NCBI GenBank assembly: GCA_032191485.1 | Contig: JAVDOI010000002.1 | Coordinates: 11,207,232 to 11,271,231, forward strand | Length of the DNA: 64,000 bases | Direction: 5' to 3' | From: Leptoclinus maculatus | Lineage: Eukaryota > Chordata > Actinopteri > Perciformes > Stichaeidae | In this document: positions 38,501 through 50,754 of the stretch, piece by piece | How positions within the stretch are numbered: the stretch's first letter is position 1 | How the letters are laid out: each line of letters opens with the position of its first letter | Notes under the pieces: model-generated | What the model was told of the DNA's origin: nothing | What the model saw: the letters and a program-made list of their open reading frames with translations, nothing else | The model's database searches: none | Translations under genes and position numbers: made by a program

Positions 38501-40609
38501 TTTTAGGGAGCCCATACAGTATTAAACACATTAAATGTAATGACCAAAAAGCATGTGCTCTGTAATTTTGCAGTTTATAAAGTACTTAAAATTGGCCTCA
38601 GGATTTTTTCCATTGTTGATATTTTTGCTAAAATGATCAGAGCTCTTTTCCCTTGCTGCTTTAAATACACAATCCCTATTAACTATGATCCCCACAGAGG
38701 TTTGTGAAACGCTGCTCATGCTCAAACTCAACTTGAACCCTTGATTTGGCGAACTTGGGATAATTTTGGAAACTACTGTACATAGAAGGAAATGGGCCAA
38801 ACAAAGAGAGATTCTAAACAGGGATAGAGTAAAACGTCCCTCTGAAGTTCTTCCCCCATAATGTGGAAAGTGTTTGCCCTTTGATCTCCATTAAAAGTGA
38901 TGCATCCAGACTTTACTGTGCTGTACCTCTACAGGCATATTTCAACAGCACGCCTGAATAGTATTTGCGTGTATCACATAAAGTACTTAGGTGAGTGTGT
39001 CCTGAAAGAATCACATCACCTATTCTCGTAAGCGCAAGCGACAGTCTGTCTGTGCCTTGAGGAGGTTTTACAAAAAACAGGTTACCAGAAGAACCTGTAC
39101 AAGCTTTAATGTTTACATTGTTCTGGGGTTCCACCTAGGCTTGTGGGAACAAATGTACCTGTTGTATGTTGACTGGTTTTGGCACACAAGTGTGAGGTGT
39201 GAGGACAACTCAGATTTACTAATATGTTTTCTAAGTGTTTTTACAATACACTTTCAGCAGAGGTTGTTTTCTGTGAAGAGGGCACTATTTCTGCATCTCT
39301 CTTTCTCGTACATCTGTTCTACATGAACTGTCACCCTTCAGTTCTTCGGTTCTTCATTGATGAACTTTGCTCAGTAGACCACTCTGTGCTGCAGAAGCAA
39401 AACTCTTCTTGAAACATTTGATGGCTGACAAAAGATGGACAGATTCTTCCTTAGGATTGAACTGTCATCCTGACACAATAAAGTAGTTTGATACATAGAC
39501 CCAAGGATGTCGTTTGATGTCCCGTCAAAGTTATTTTCAGAGCTAGGAGATGTAAAAATAAATAAAAGAACTGTGTCAACATGAAAGAGAGAGAGACAGA
39601 AAGTGACGGTGTGTGCGTCAAGTGAGGTGATTAAAAATGGAAGCGCCTCTCCCTAGTCTCCCTGCCTGCCGTCATCTGATCCACTCATGCAGCTGTCTGC
39701 ACCCACTATAGCATTACCTCAGAGCAGAGGAGCTTGGGTTTCACACAGCGGACACCAGGCAGGATAAATGGGGTCTGGTTCATTCATTGTGCAACAGCAG
39801 CTCTTTCTTCACAATCACAGCAATGATTCAAAAAAGAGTTTCCAGCTCAATACATTTTTTTCTCAACACATTTTTAGTTTATCAGGCTCTGAATAATACA
39901 GTACTGTTCTTTCCCTTTCAGAAAAAAAAGTCACTGAGATGATTTAAGTTATTTTGACTACATCTACTTTTCTGAAATTCAACTTACAAACTCAAAACAT
40001 GCTCGACAAAGGCATTCCCGACACAGTGACCATTCTAATTCTTATATTATGTAACGCAGTAGAAGATACAGGTTCATTTAAAAAGCACTTCCAGTTTGGT
40101 GTGTTCAGGGGAAATGTGACATGCAAAACTTTAGAGTTTGGCATCATACCCTCAGATTTGATAATAAATAAGCAGATAAAAAAGGAATCGAATGTTCCCC
40201 ATGACAGATTATCTCAAGCAAGCATGTATTTTTATTCTGTGTTGTTCTGCGTAGAAAACTTAAATAATTTCACTATAAGGTATGCTTTGGAAAATAGCAG
40301 TACAACTCAAACAACATATACAACATACTGATATAACAGACCTGAAAAAGAAGAATCAATTCTCTGCCCGAACTGCACGTTTGAGCCCACAAGATGAAAC
40401 CAGGCTGTTATAATAATTGGACAATTGATTAACTGTCTACTGAATCACACGTCTGACTGCATGGTTTCTTTCTGCAGGCTAACTGCAGCACAGATCTTGA
40501 TTTCTTCATTGGGAAGAAAAAAAAGAGCGGAGAGTGTTTTACTTAAGCAGGAGGTTTTCGCTCCACTGTGCCAAACTTCAACTCCTGCCTGCCAGTTGTG
40601 TGTCTAGAC
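35596..40609. other. Intergenic DNA, no gene seen
   Basis: Five kilobases of unremarkable AT-rich sequence. The longest open frames (39954-40331, 125 residues) have no family resemblance and biased, low-complexity composition. A triple CCTCACGTT-like tandem occurs at about 36650-36672. Confidence 0.6.
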
Positions 40610-40633
40610 GTGTGTGTGTGTGTGTGTGTGTGT
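40610..40633. repeat. (TG)n microsatellite
   Basis: About 11 TG units, immediately left of the GC-richer block containing the RFX X-box. Confidence 0.95.
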
Positions 40634-40669
40634 ATGATTTTATCTGTGCCTATTTGACTGAAAGTGACT

Positions 40670-40920
40670 CAATAGAGGTGAACGCGGGGCTTTGGCATGG
40701 CGTCACTGCCAATCTGCTCTGGTCAGGGTCAGGCACTGTGGTCTCCGTACCCTGTCAGGCTGCCTGTCCGCCCCGGCCTATTTGCTCAGCGAGTGAGGGC
40801 GCCGCATGCTATGCCACCTGGTTGCCATAGTAACAGTGCGGTCAGGTTTTCCTGTAAAGAGGGGAAAAACAGATCCATACCGTACGTCGCAAAGAGCCCC
40901 GGAGGGTTTGGCTGAGAGGA
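40670..40920. promoter_or_regulatory. Candidate enhancer with perfect RFX X-box
   Basis: This 250-bp block is clearly more GC- and CpG-rich than its surroundings. It contains GTTGCCATAGTAAC at 40821-40834, a complete match to the RFX consensus (GTNRCC, spacer, RGYAAC). RFX factors act on ciliary and immune genes. There is no gene start nearby, so a distal element is the simplest reading. Function is inference from motif and composition. Confidence 0.4.
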
Positions 40921-43046
40921 ATTGCTCCCTTTTCATGTGCTTGTGTTTAGCCAGTTTTTCTTCTTTGTCCGTTTTCTCCTACGAACACACAGCTTGTGTG
41001 CATCTCACTTTCTCTTTTCACTTCATCTGTTCTCCTTTTGTCTTTGTTTCTCCTCAGCAAGTGGACTCACATGCATATCCCTCCTCTTGCTGTCCTGGCA
41101 GTTTGCCGGTTATTGTCCTGGTGTCCATGTGTTTCCTGATTCAGGGCTTCACTCCGAGAAATGTTCAACACCTCAACTGACCTACTGTGACTCACTCACG
41201 AAGTGGAAAAAAAAAGAAGTCCACAATCACAAGTTTCCTCATTTGAAACTGTGTTACAACATTTTTTAAACTTTGACAAAACTTCCGATGAGAGAAATTA
41301 CATTTTTAAAGCAGACACGGCCCTACTGGGGAAGCTGTTTATGCACTTCCTTATCGTGAAATTCTTGCTTATCCTATTGTGTTATCAATTACAAGTACCG
41401 GCATGTAGTCATGCTTTGTGAATTCATGCAAGTGAACCTCATAGAATTTATATGACAGTGACTTCTTAGGAATCGTCTTCTTGATAAGACAGAGAATTTA
41501 AGCGGTACTGACCACTTTACTGGTTCCACAGAAGATGCGGCCTCGAGCTGCACCCTGTGCACACATTCAGCGTTTGCATGCTAAGACTTTTATCTCACTT
41601 ACATGGGCTCATACTGTAACTTCTCAGGTGCCAGATGTCTTTGATTTATCCAAAATTATTCATCTGAAGCCATATACTAGAAAATTTGTTTTGTTTGCAA
41701 CAAATTAGCAACAAATTAGCAGCACGCCACTTATTCGAGAAATTCCTTATGACATAATCATAATGTGCTGCAGCTGCTTTAGTATATTCTGTCCTGCCTG
41801 TGTCGGACCTCATACTTCGTAGCTAATGGAACATGTTGTGATTTCGTTAAGACCCTTTCCCACGTGTTCCGTAAACAAATGTTTTCAGTTATCTGTGTGT
41901 GCATGATGTGGAAACAGCAGCTGGAGCTACTTTTGATCGCAAGACACTTTTGCAGTTTGGTCGTCATATGTGTCTGTTTTTATGTGTATGATGGTAGAAA
42001 CCACTATTTTACTAATGCTCTTGTGGGAAGGGGGCTTTGTGGAAAAGGGGATTATCTAAGATAAATATTAACCTACCCTAACCTTTAAATGTCAAGAATG
42101 TTGGATAGTATTGCAGTATTTCTCAACATCCAGTAAGAAAAGCAACACCTGCACTGTGCAATGAATTCAAGTCAAAACACCTCAGAGTGTAGAAATCAAA
42201 AGACACGCATGTTGATAGATGTATAATTGTTAGGCGATTATGCAGAGACAAAATGAGAGCTGGCTGACCCTCACGTCCCATTTGTAAAATATTTCTCCCC
42301 TTTAACAATCTCCATTTAAGAGCAGCTGCTCTATCCGTCCTCGAGCCACGGAAATTAAAGTTTTTTTTCTTCTTTCAGTCTACTTTATGTTCTGACATGC
42401 ATACTCTATTATGGGTGTCTATGACAATAAGTATGAATTACAGATAATGTGCCATTCTTGTGCAAACTTGATTAAAAAGAGAAAGAGAGGTAGGCCATAC
42501 AACTGATGAATGGAAGGAAATTCTGTATACTGGAGCCTGTATGCAAAGTGCAGTATTGAGGCATTTCCCTGTGTTATATCTGAATTACTGTAATAAATGG
42601 ACATTTGAATGGTGCCTGTGTTATATGGCTTCCAAATAAGGTTACCCATTTGATTTCCAGGAAGGCCAGATCAGGGGAAGCATATATCCTAAAAAAAATC
42701 TAAGACTTTTATCAGACTGTCTTGACCCAGTAAAGCAGCTTTTTTTTGTTGCGTTTCGTGTGAGCCAAGTGGCTTTGTGATGTCGCAAGCCCATAGTTTA
42801 TGGGAAGCTTCTGGTCGTCATGTGTTGAGAAAAAAAAACTCTTTAGTTTTGCAACAGACTTTTCCAGGAAGCAGGGAGAGGGCTTCTTTGACGCAGCTCA
42901 CCTGAGTCAGATTACCATAAAGATATGAGGTTTACATCTTTGATGTCCAAAGTCTCAAGTGTTTCACTCTCACTTCACACAATTTGCCGTGTGAGTTTAT
43001 CTCGCTGTATCTTCTTTGTGTATTCTTTTGCTGTTCTCTGCCTCCC
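40921..43046. other. Intergenic DNA, no gene seen
   Basis: Short open frames only, such as 40806-41180, which runs out of the GC-rich block and lacks any recognisable domain. Confidence 0.6.
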
Positions 43047-43332
43047 CAACCACACACACACACACACACGCAGCTGTGTTTTCATGACTTTTGGGGACAT
43101 TACATTGACTTATATTTATTTCCTGGAGACTTACCCTAACCATACTATACCAACCTAATCCTAACCCTTACCTAATATTAACCGTAAACCAAGTCTTCAC
43201 CCTAAAATGTAATGATTTATGTGATGGGGACGTGCATTTTCTCACTTCCCACTTCCCACAATGGGACTGTGTAAACATATTAATGTCCCCACAAGATGGG
43301 TACATTACACACCACACACACACACACACACC
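43047..43332. repeat. Interspersed repeat bounded by two (CA)n tracts
   Basis: The central 240 bp carries TTTTGGGGACATTACATTGA, CTGGAGACTTACCCTAACC and AATGTCCCCACAAGATGG, blocks common across teleost genomes. (CA)n runs at 43050-43069 and 43313-43332 flank it in the same orientation. It includes several CCTAA units resembling telomeric repeat, but not in tandem register. Confidence 0.6.
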
Positions 43333-44309
43333 GGATGAAGAAGTAGCATACTTGAGAAAAAACTATGCCAGACGTGAAGTGAGTGCATCTGCTGTCTCTC
43401 TTAAACAAAACTGTCTCTTACCATCCTATTAAGTAAAAAAAAATTACACTTTACTTTATTGTTTATGTATGACAAAAATCAATATCTGTGAAGTATGTGA
43501 AAAGAAAATCTGAAATTATCTGTAAAAGAAATGATAAAAAGGTGAAGATACTTTAAGAAAAAGCCAAATAAAGATGTTTTCCATGAGGCTGATGAATGTA
43601 TTCTCATTATATGTCACTGTGTGTTGCTCTTAGTAATTTTGTCAGTCATGGAAATAATCTGTGTTTAAGTAAAAAAAAAATGAGTCAAACTATTTGAGGG
43701 GCTATAGTTAACTACCTGACGGTGAGTTCGTGTGTACGTCAGACTATCAAACACCACCACAGTGAGATTTTGTAAATCTTACAGGAACTGTGAGGACTCA
43801 TTGTCACTTTTCCCTCCCAACAACAAAGAGATGGAATCATTTAATCTGACTGGATGCTACTTTTTACCTTTATCTGACTAAACATGACACTCGTACAAAT
43901 GTGGTAAAGACACAGAGTTTAGCGGAAACTAATCATCTGGCAGTAGTGGGCCACCGGGTGTTATCACCACCGCAGTTGAAACACAGGGGTCCTGGCAGTG
44001 TCACTTCCTATCACTGCTGCAGGGGGGGGGGGGGGGGGGGGGGTTCTGCTCCCTTGCACACTATGAAAGAAACCAGAGGGAGGTTTCTCTGTCTTGTTTT
44101 ATCAGAAATAGCCACGTTCATTTTCAATAAAGGACATGTGTCCAGTTAACTTGGTAAACTCCTGTTATTACACTGGGCTTACACACACACACATCTAAAT
44201 TCCAGATGAGTGATTCAGAGTTACATGTTCTAAATCCTGATTCATTTGTTCTTTCCAAACACATGTTACAGTTGAGCAATTCATCCATTAAATTGTTTTT
44301 GTAAGTCTC
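43333..44309. other. Intergenic DNA with G22 homopolymer
   Basis: Non-coding. Poly-G of 22 bases at 44022-44043 codes a Gly run in a spurious open frame (43901-44149). The remainder is unremarkable. Confidence 0.6.
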
Positions 44310-44397
44310 GCCGTTAACTTAACGGTTGTAACGGTTGTAATTCCTGTAAATTTCCCCACTGCGGGACTAATAATTATTACCTTATTATCTTATCTTG
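44310..44397 (+). repeat. Retroelement tail fragment
   Basis: Ends with TTTCCCCACTGCGGGACTAA followed by a TTATCTTATCTT run, typical of the 3' tail of a fish short retroelement. The upstream part has two direct AACGGTTGT units. Confidence 0.5.
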
Positions 44398-45655
44398 AAT
44401 AATGCAGTATGCATAATGCATAACAGTAACTCAGGGGCTGACCTCAGCGTGTTGTGTCTCTGTTATGGGAAGTGGGGATGAGGTTTTTGAACAAATGTAA
44501 ATGGTCTGACGTGAGCAGTCTGCGACGTGAAGTTATGTTACTGTGTTGTCACTTCCAATCACACACGTGTCAACACTCTGCGTGAGTTTTAGAGTAAAGT
44601 AAAACTGCAGCGGGGAGATACGCAGCAGAGCGTGAGGGGGCAAAAAGCGGGGCCTGCCATGCCCATGCATATATGGTGTCAGTTTTGAGAATGAATTTTA
44701 AAAAGAGAACGAGAGAGAGAGAGAGAGAGAGAGTTTCACAAAAAGTTTTGCATAAAATGTGGTCACATTTGCTTAAGGCACACTGGTTGTGACCAACATC
44801 TGAAGGGTTTCCTGACAAACCGCAGGATGAGTCACACTTCTCAGAGGGCACAATCAATTCCTTGAATTGTTACTAAGAGAGCAACTCCCCTCCCCCTCCC
44901 TCTTCTCCTCCCATTCTTCTTTCTATGCTAGTGATTTTCTCATTCAAGCGAAGTGTGTCAGACCAGCTATGTTGATAGCGGCTAACCCTTCATGTTACCA
45001 AGAAAGGTGTCACTGCTTTTCTGGCCCAGTTGTCATATCTGTAACTAGTGAACACGTGTAAAAAGTAAAAAGTAAAACAAAGCATAATTATGTTTGAATA
45101 CAACCACGCCAATACCAACACATCATCAGGTCGAGACAAACTTGTTTTGTCACTGTTAGCTAGCTAAAGTTCCCTGGGCTGCATTGAAATCAATCCGTTT
45201 TTGAAAAGAAAAAGTGACAGTAAAGTGAGTAAAAGCTCCAAAGCTTAGAGTGAGGAACAGTGGCATAAGACATTTATACAGCTTGGTTTATTTTTTTGGC
45301 CGAGCAAGCGGCTCACAGCTAATTGTGCTAACAGTGCTAACAGTTCTAACAGTGCTGTGAAAGTGCTGCCAGAGCTAACAGCGTTTATATGAGGGAAACC
45401 TGAGAATCGCCTGCTACACTTCCACGACGACGCCAGTCGGTCAGAGTGTGTTTTCAGCTATAACCACAGTATGAGAGCCGGCCATATGTGTATGCGTGCA
45501 ACGCGAGCTAGCCAAGAGGCGCGCTGACATGCAGGAACATGCACTAAAAACAAACAAAGCATGAAGATAACTACACACACAAAGGGAGAGCTGCTCAGCT
45601 AGACAATACTCTACTATATTATCTAGACAGCTACTATATTAATGTCCAGAATGTT
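44398..45655. other. Intergenic DNA, no gene seen
   Basis: Holds a (GA)n run at 44711-44733, a pyrimidine-only stretch at about 44884-44925 and a 9-bp GCTAACAGT tandem near 45327-45357. No coding evidence. Confidence 0.6.
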
Positions 45656-46330
45656 AAATATAGCTCATTTAAGTAGATTTTGAATACTTTTACCTTAACT
45701 CAGATAAAATATTGAATGGAGTACTTTTACTTGTAACAGAGTATTTCTATACTACCGATAGTATACCGACACTTGGCACAAATTCAAGAACAACTTCAGT
45801 GCCTGTTGGCCTCTGCCTGGGTTGTTCCATGTCACCAATCCTGTTTGTGATTTTCATGGACAAGATTTCAAGGCGCAACCGGGGAGAGGAGAGTGTCCGG
45901 TTTGGGAACCTCAGAATTGCACCCCTGCTTTTTGCAGATGATGTGGTTCTATTGGCTCCTTCACAACGTGACCTTCAGCACACACTGGAGCGGTTTGCAG
46001 CCGAGTGGGAAGCGGTCGGGATAAGAGTCAGTACCTCCAAGTCTGAGGCCAAGTTTCTCTGCCGGAAAACGGTGGATTGCATCCTCTGGATTGCATCCTC
46101 TGGTGTTGGGAGTGAGTCCCTGCCCCAAACGCAGGAGTTCAAATATCTCGGGATCTTGTTCAAATGGAGCGTGAGATGGACAGGCGGTTCGGTGCGGCGT
46201 CAGCAGTGCTGCGGGCATTGCACCGGACCGTTGTGGTGAAGATTTAACAGTCCGTCTACGTTCCATCTGACAGTTGTATTGCTACTTTCACATATAAGTA
46301 AAAGATCTGAGTACTTCTACAACTACCAGT
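45656..46330. repeat. TACTTTTACTT repeat split by a LINE insertion
   Basis: The left part (45656-45760) reads through GAATACTTTTACC and TACTTTTACTTGTAACAGAG. The right part (46270-46330) resumes with GTTGTATTGCTACTTTCAC, AAAAGATCTGAGTACTTC. Together they rebuild one fish repeat interrupted by the LINE fragment at 45785-46268. Confidence 0.6.
45785..46268 (+). pseudogene. LINE reverse-transcriptase fragment
   Basis: An open frame of 175 codons from 45712 to 46239 includes CSMSPILFVIFMDKISRR, FADDVVLLAPSQRDL (the FADD form of the catalytic YxDD box) and EFKYLGILF, the palm and thumb order of non-LTR reverse transcriptases. Only this middle part survives. The N-terminal endonuclease and the C-terminal end are missing, and the sequence near 46240 shows an internal deletion relative to the usual continuation. 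It is inserted in an older repeat. Although open, it is too short to be active. Confidence 0.8.
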
Positions 46331-47226
46331 TCAATTACATTAAACATTATTCCCTCATAAATCACGCTGTGATGAGGCAGAGACTATCACATAAAAACGC
46401 CCAGTGCCTTGCAAAACCATTACTTAGATATTAACTAATAAGATTTCCTGAAAAGTCACGCAATCTATTTTGCCAAAATCCCCCCCATTTCCTCAGAATG
46501 GAAGTGAGACAGGTTCATAATAACACAATTATCAATTTCCAGTTAATTACAGCCCCAGCAACACTGAGTGACCATTACGGAATATTTAAAATACTTTTCA
46601 TCACATTGACAGTAAAAAAAAAAACGATCCACTTCCCCTCTCTGCACATGGAGTCAAATAGTAAAAATAAACACACAAATACACATATGCATGCGTGTAT
46701 CATTGATAATGATTTTCCCAGCAAACTAACAGTACGAGTTAACATCTGCCGCTGTGTTTCTCAGTGACCCGTTCACTGACGGTTAGCAAGATATAAAAGT
46801 CATCAACGTCTTTTAACCTTTCGCACCTGTGCAATCAGTCACACTCACGATTTCATACTGGCACACGGAGCTATTTCAACACTTCCTATGCTATGTAAAT
46901 TGAGCAAGTGTATTTCTAGTTAGAGGCACTCTGCAAGAGTGTACTGTACATTAATAGCATCTTTGTGCCGGAATATACTGCAAATGCTGTATGTTGCAAT
47001 ATTATTTCCTGTTTTGAGCAAATTGTTGCATTTGTTACAGCAGTTCCAGTTTTTCTGTGGTTGCACTTCCCATGTGGATGGATATTCATGACGATTGTAG
47101 GCTAATGTGCGTGGATGAGATGTAATAGACAGTGACCGACTCAGGACATTTTGTTATGGTTACAGAGAACTCAATTGGGTGTAAAAACACATTGAGATAA
47201 GCATCCAGGCAGAATGTGTGTGTATC

Positions 47227-47258
<32 letters not shown>

Positions 47259-50200
47259 TGTGTGTGTGCAGATGATGGGAAGAGTGATCCATCCCTGTTA
47301 ACAGTCACGCTATGTTCTTTGTGACTCAACCTGCAGGAGCCTAAAAATCGACTTCATTCATTTGATGGTTTTATGGGATATCTCGCCGCATTGCTTAAGA
47401 CGTTTTCCTCAGACTGCGATAAATAATTACCAATTATAGTAACAGACCCCATTAGGCCTTGATAATGGTGTCCTCGGGGAGCTATTAATTAACTGTACCT
47501 CGCACCCAATCCATGCTGGATGTTATTGTGGTAAATACACAGTGAAACATGGTTTTGTTTGTCTAAGAAACAGGAAGACTCTGTATCCTTGTGACATACT
47601 GGTAAACCTACTGGAACAACCACCGACAACACCACAACGCAAACAAGCAGAAAAACCAGAAACACTATTATGCCATTATGATAATTGCCTAACTATAATA
47701 GCATATAATGACTGCATAAAATTATCCTTGCACTGAGGAAGATTATTTAAAAATATATATATATAAAGAGGGAGAGGCGGTGTGTTGAATCCAAGTTTCC
47801 AAGTCCTCCAAATCTCCATGTATTACACATATGAGTCAGCCCAGTGTAAATGAATCTGCCTGCGTGTATCCTGTCCTCTTCTGACCTGTGAGCTCATGTT
47901 TCTAAACTGCGTGTTTACTTACCATCACCGCCATGGAAATAGCTTTCGGCAAAGTTTAGATATTCAACACGTATTGCTTAAGTTCCATCCGTGCTTTTTA
48001 TTTTCTCTCAGTTTGTTATTGAACAATATCTCCTCATGGAGGACCTTGCTGTTTCCAAGAGTCGTTATTGTTTTCCAAGAGAAGTTCAGATCTGAACTTT
48101 TCCTTCCCTTCATTAATGCACATTACACCACTTTGAATGTATTTACAGACACTCAACCGTTCATAATGACAGGTAATATACCAACAGTGCTATGGTTCAT
48201 TTTTACTACGAGGCCCACTTTCCCCTTCAGAACAGACCAAATTCCTAAAAGCTTACACTCAACAAGGCCATAAAAATGATTTCACAGAAATCTCTGTCCA
48301 GATCAAGTGAATCTTTCAGCAGCACAGTCAAGCTGCAAATATCTCATTCCCCCTCAGCTGTAAGGTCTGTGGTGGAGAAAAAACAAAGCCGGTGATGTTT
48401 TGAAAAATAAGTGTTATCCTCTGCCTTTCCTCGAGTCTTTTGAGTTCATCACATGATGAGACCTGCACCTGGCCACCTGTAATGTTTTATTAATTAAGCT
48501 ATCGCATTCAACTGAAGCTCAGTTCCTAAGAATAGGTATCGTATCGCCAATGGCATAAAACACTCCCTGAACTCATCACACCTTCACCTTGGACCTGCAC
48601 TGCTGGCAAGAAGAGTGTTCTTGCCAACTGAGGCGTTTTTTTTTAACATGTCGCGACAAAAATAAAATTAGTTTGAAGGGTGTATTGTTTCACCCTTGCT
48701 AATCATGCCAAAGTTTCTTGTTTTTAAGGTGTACAAAGTGAAAAGTAAAGATGCCCTTTTTCAAATCAAAATTAACCAAGTTAACTGAGATCATCTTGAG
48801 CACATTGCTGTCTTTACCATGCTTAAGAACTTTCCTGTCCTTTCATCATATTTTACAGTGCCACAGACCGGGTGTCTGCGGTGGGCAGCACCATTCTTAA
48901 GAAAGCTTTTTGTCGAGGGTACCAATGCGATGCTATCTTCCTATCAGAAATACGTCAATCCAGCAGCACTCTATTGTTGTTGTTTCAGGACTGGAGCAAA
49001 CTGTCAGGAGCCCTGCTAGTCGAGCATTTTGAATATTTGACATTTAACTTGCAATTAAAGGAAACGATAGATAAACCCTTGCTTGCTTCACAGTAGTGTA
49101 CATAAATCCCACTTCACTTGACCCGGCACATCAGGCATCAATGTTTAGAGCAGCTTAAATCAAGCATCTCCTTGTAAAGCTTAATTGGAAACTGAACCTC
49201 TTCGCCCTGTCAGCACGCTTCACACTGACTTAAAGCAGCTAACATGCACTGTACCTTGTACTGTTTTTATTATTCAAGTTTCTATTACTGAACACACTCG
49301 TCATAGCCATGGAAAGCACCAGGATTGGAGCCCATTTATAGTAGGGTTTTCCCACCAAGAAACGAGCAGAAAGACTAAAATGTTTCCTCTCCAGGCGAGC
49401 TCCATAATGGTAGCTTTTATTGTCATGGCAGTGACATTTGAGGTTGAGGTTTGTTGTGTTGTGAGAGTCGGCGTGCGGCGAGACATGCTTTGGAGTCGGT
49501 GTGTGGGCTGTGCGAGGCCTGCAGGGACACAGCGCACAGTATCAGATTGTTCCCTGCTCGCCATGCTGCGTTTCCATGGAAGTGTGCAGGAGCTGTCTCT
49601 GTAGCATGCTCTGTGCCGTGTGGTTTCCTGTGACGCGAGAGATCCGAGTGTCTTCAGTGGACATCTCCATGGCAGCCGCTTGTTTTTCCTGGGACACCTT
49701 TCATGTCCTGACAGGAATTTTCGACAGAGTACAGGGGTCTGCCTACACTTTTTTTTTTTCTTAGTCTTGGATTTTCCGAAAAGGATTAGAAATACAACAC
49801 CGGCTCTTTTTTTCTTCTTCTTCTTTTTGTCTCTTTGGATATGAGGCCAAGGGGGGATTTATCTGCAGATTCCTCTATTATGACTTACTGCGTGGGTCAT
49901 TTGTAATCATGTGTTAAAAAGCTCAGACTTATTTGAAATAATCATGACTAATTTTCATAATCATTCCCAGATATTTTCTGCAGAAAGGTTGTGGTTTCCT
50001 AAGGCTCGTTGGGTAAAACTCCTGAGTTGCATGAAGACCTGCCATAACAAAGTGAAAAGACAGAAAAGTCTGAGAAAAATCCAAAAATCATATCTTGCGA
50101 TCGGCATATTAATATGTACCTATGATTGTATACTGGATGACACATGCACACAGAGTAATCACAACGTCAATACATCCATTCGTCCATTGCATTTATGTTC

Positions 50201-50360
50201 CTATTCTCTAATAATATAATCAATTATATTCAGCTTTTTTTATATTATACACATTTTACATTAGGGCATCAATAATTGTAATCAATAATATAATATATAT
50301 CATTCAGAAATCAGCCATTCTGCATATTGCTTAATTTTAATTTTGTAAAGTCTTATGTAC
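46331..50360. other. Intergenic DNA, no gene seen
   Basis: Contains a CAGTGCCTTGCAAAAC segment at 46399-46414 that may be a Tc1-type terminal fragment, a (TG)n tract at 47214-47269, and a somewhat GC-richer block at 49440-49740 with a near X-box (GTTTCCATGGAAGT, 49570-49583). Open frames of 125 and 139 codons (47896 and 49185) have no recognisable domains. Confidence 0.55.
47214..47269. repeat. (TG)n microsatellite, interrupted
   Basis: TG repeat with ATC and GG interruptions. Confidence 0.95.
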
Positions 50361-50420
50361 AAATACAAATACTTCCATTTGAATGCAGGACTTTTCTTAG
50401 AAATTGATAATACTTTTACA
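50361..50420. repeat. Fragment of the TACTTTTACTT repeat family
   Basis: Shows TTTGAATGCAGGACTTTTC and AATACTTTTACAAC, matching blocks of the repeat at 45656-45760. Confidence 0.4.
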
Positions 50421-50670
50421 ACATTGATGAGTCTAGACTGCTATGACTCTTTCCTAAGTTTTTGTTCTTTTTCTGCCAAAGATCCCGTAATCGGCTGCAT
50501 TCTTTGCTGACGCACCAACACAGAACTCCTCGAGGGTCATTTCTGGTCACCAGATGACCTCTATTACAGGAAAGACCTGTTCACTCCACCTGACTGAGCT
50601 CTGGTTTCGGCCTTCTGTTGTCTTATCTTAAAGTTCTTGGCTAATGTGTACACACACGCACATGTAGAGA

Positions 50671-50678
<8 letters not shown>

Positions 50679-50711
<33 letters not shown>
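50679..50711. repeat. (CA)n microsatellite
   Basis: About 16 units; a second short (CA)n run follows at 50740-50754. Confidence 0.95.
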
Positions 50712-50712
<1 letters not shown>

Positions 50713-50754
50713 GTCCTCTCTTTATCGCTCTCTCTTTCACACGCACACACACAC

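Noticed and set aside
43125..43185. Interstitial telomere repeats
   Set aside because: CCTAA-like units are irregularly spaced and belong to a common interspersed fish repeat.
46399..46414. CAGTGCCTTGCAAAAC as a Tc1 terminal repeat
   Set aside because: Too short alone; no matching partner end or TA target duplication seen nearby.
49185..49604. 139-codon open frame in a GC-richer block
   Set aside because: No family resemblance and several overlapping frames on both strands; more likely non-coding.
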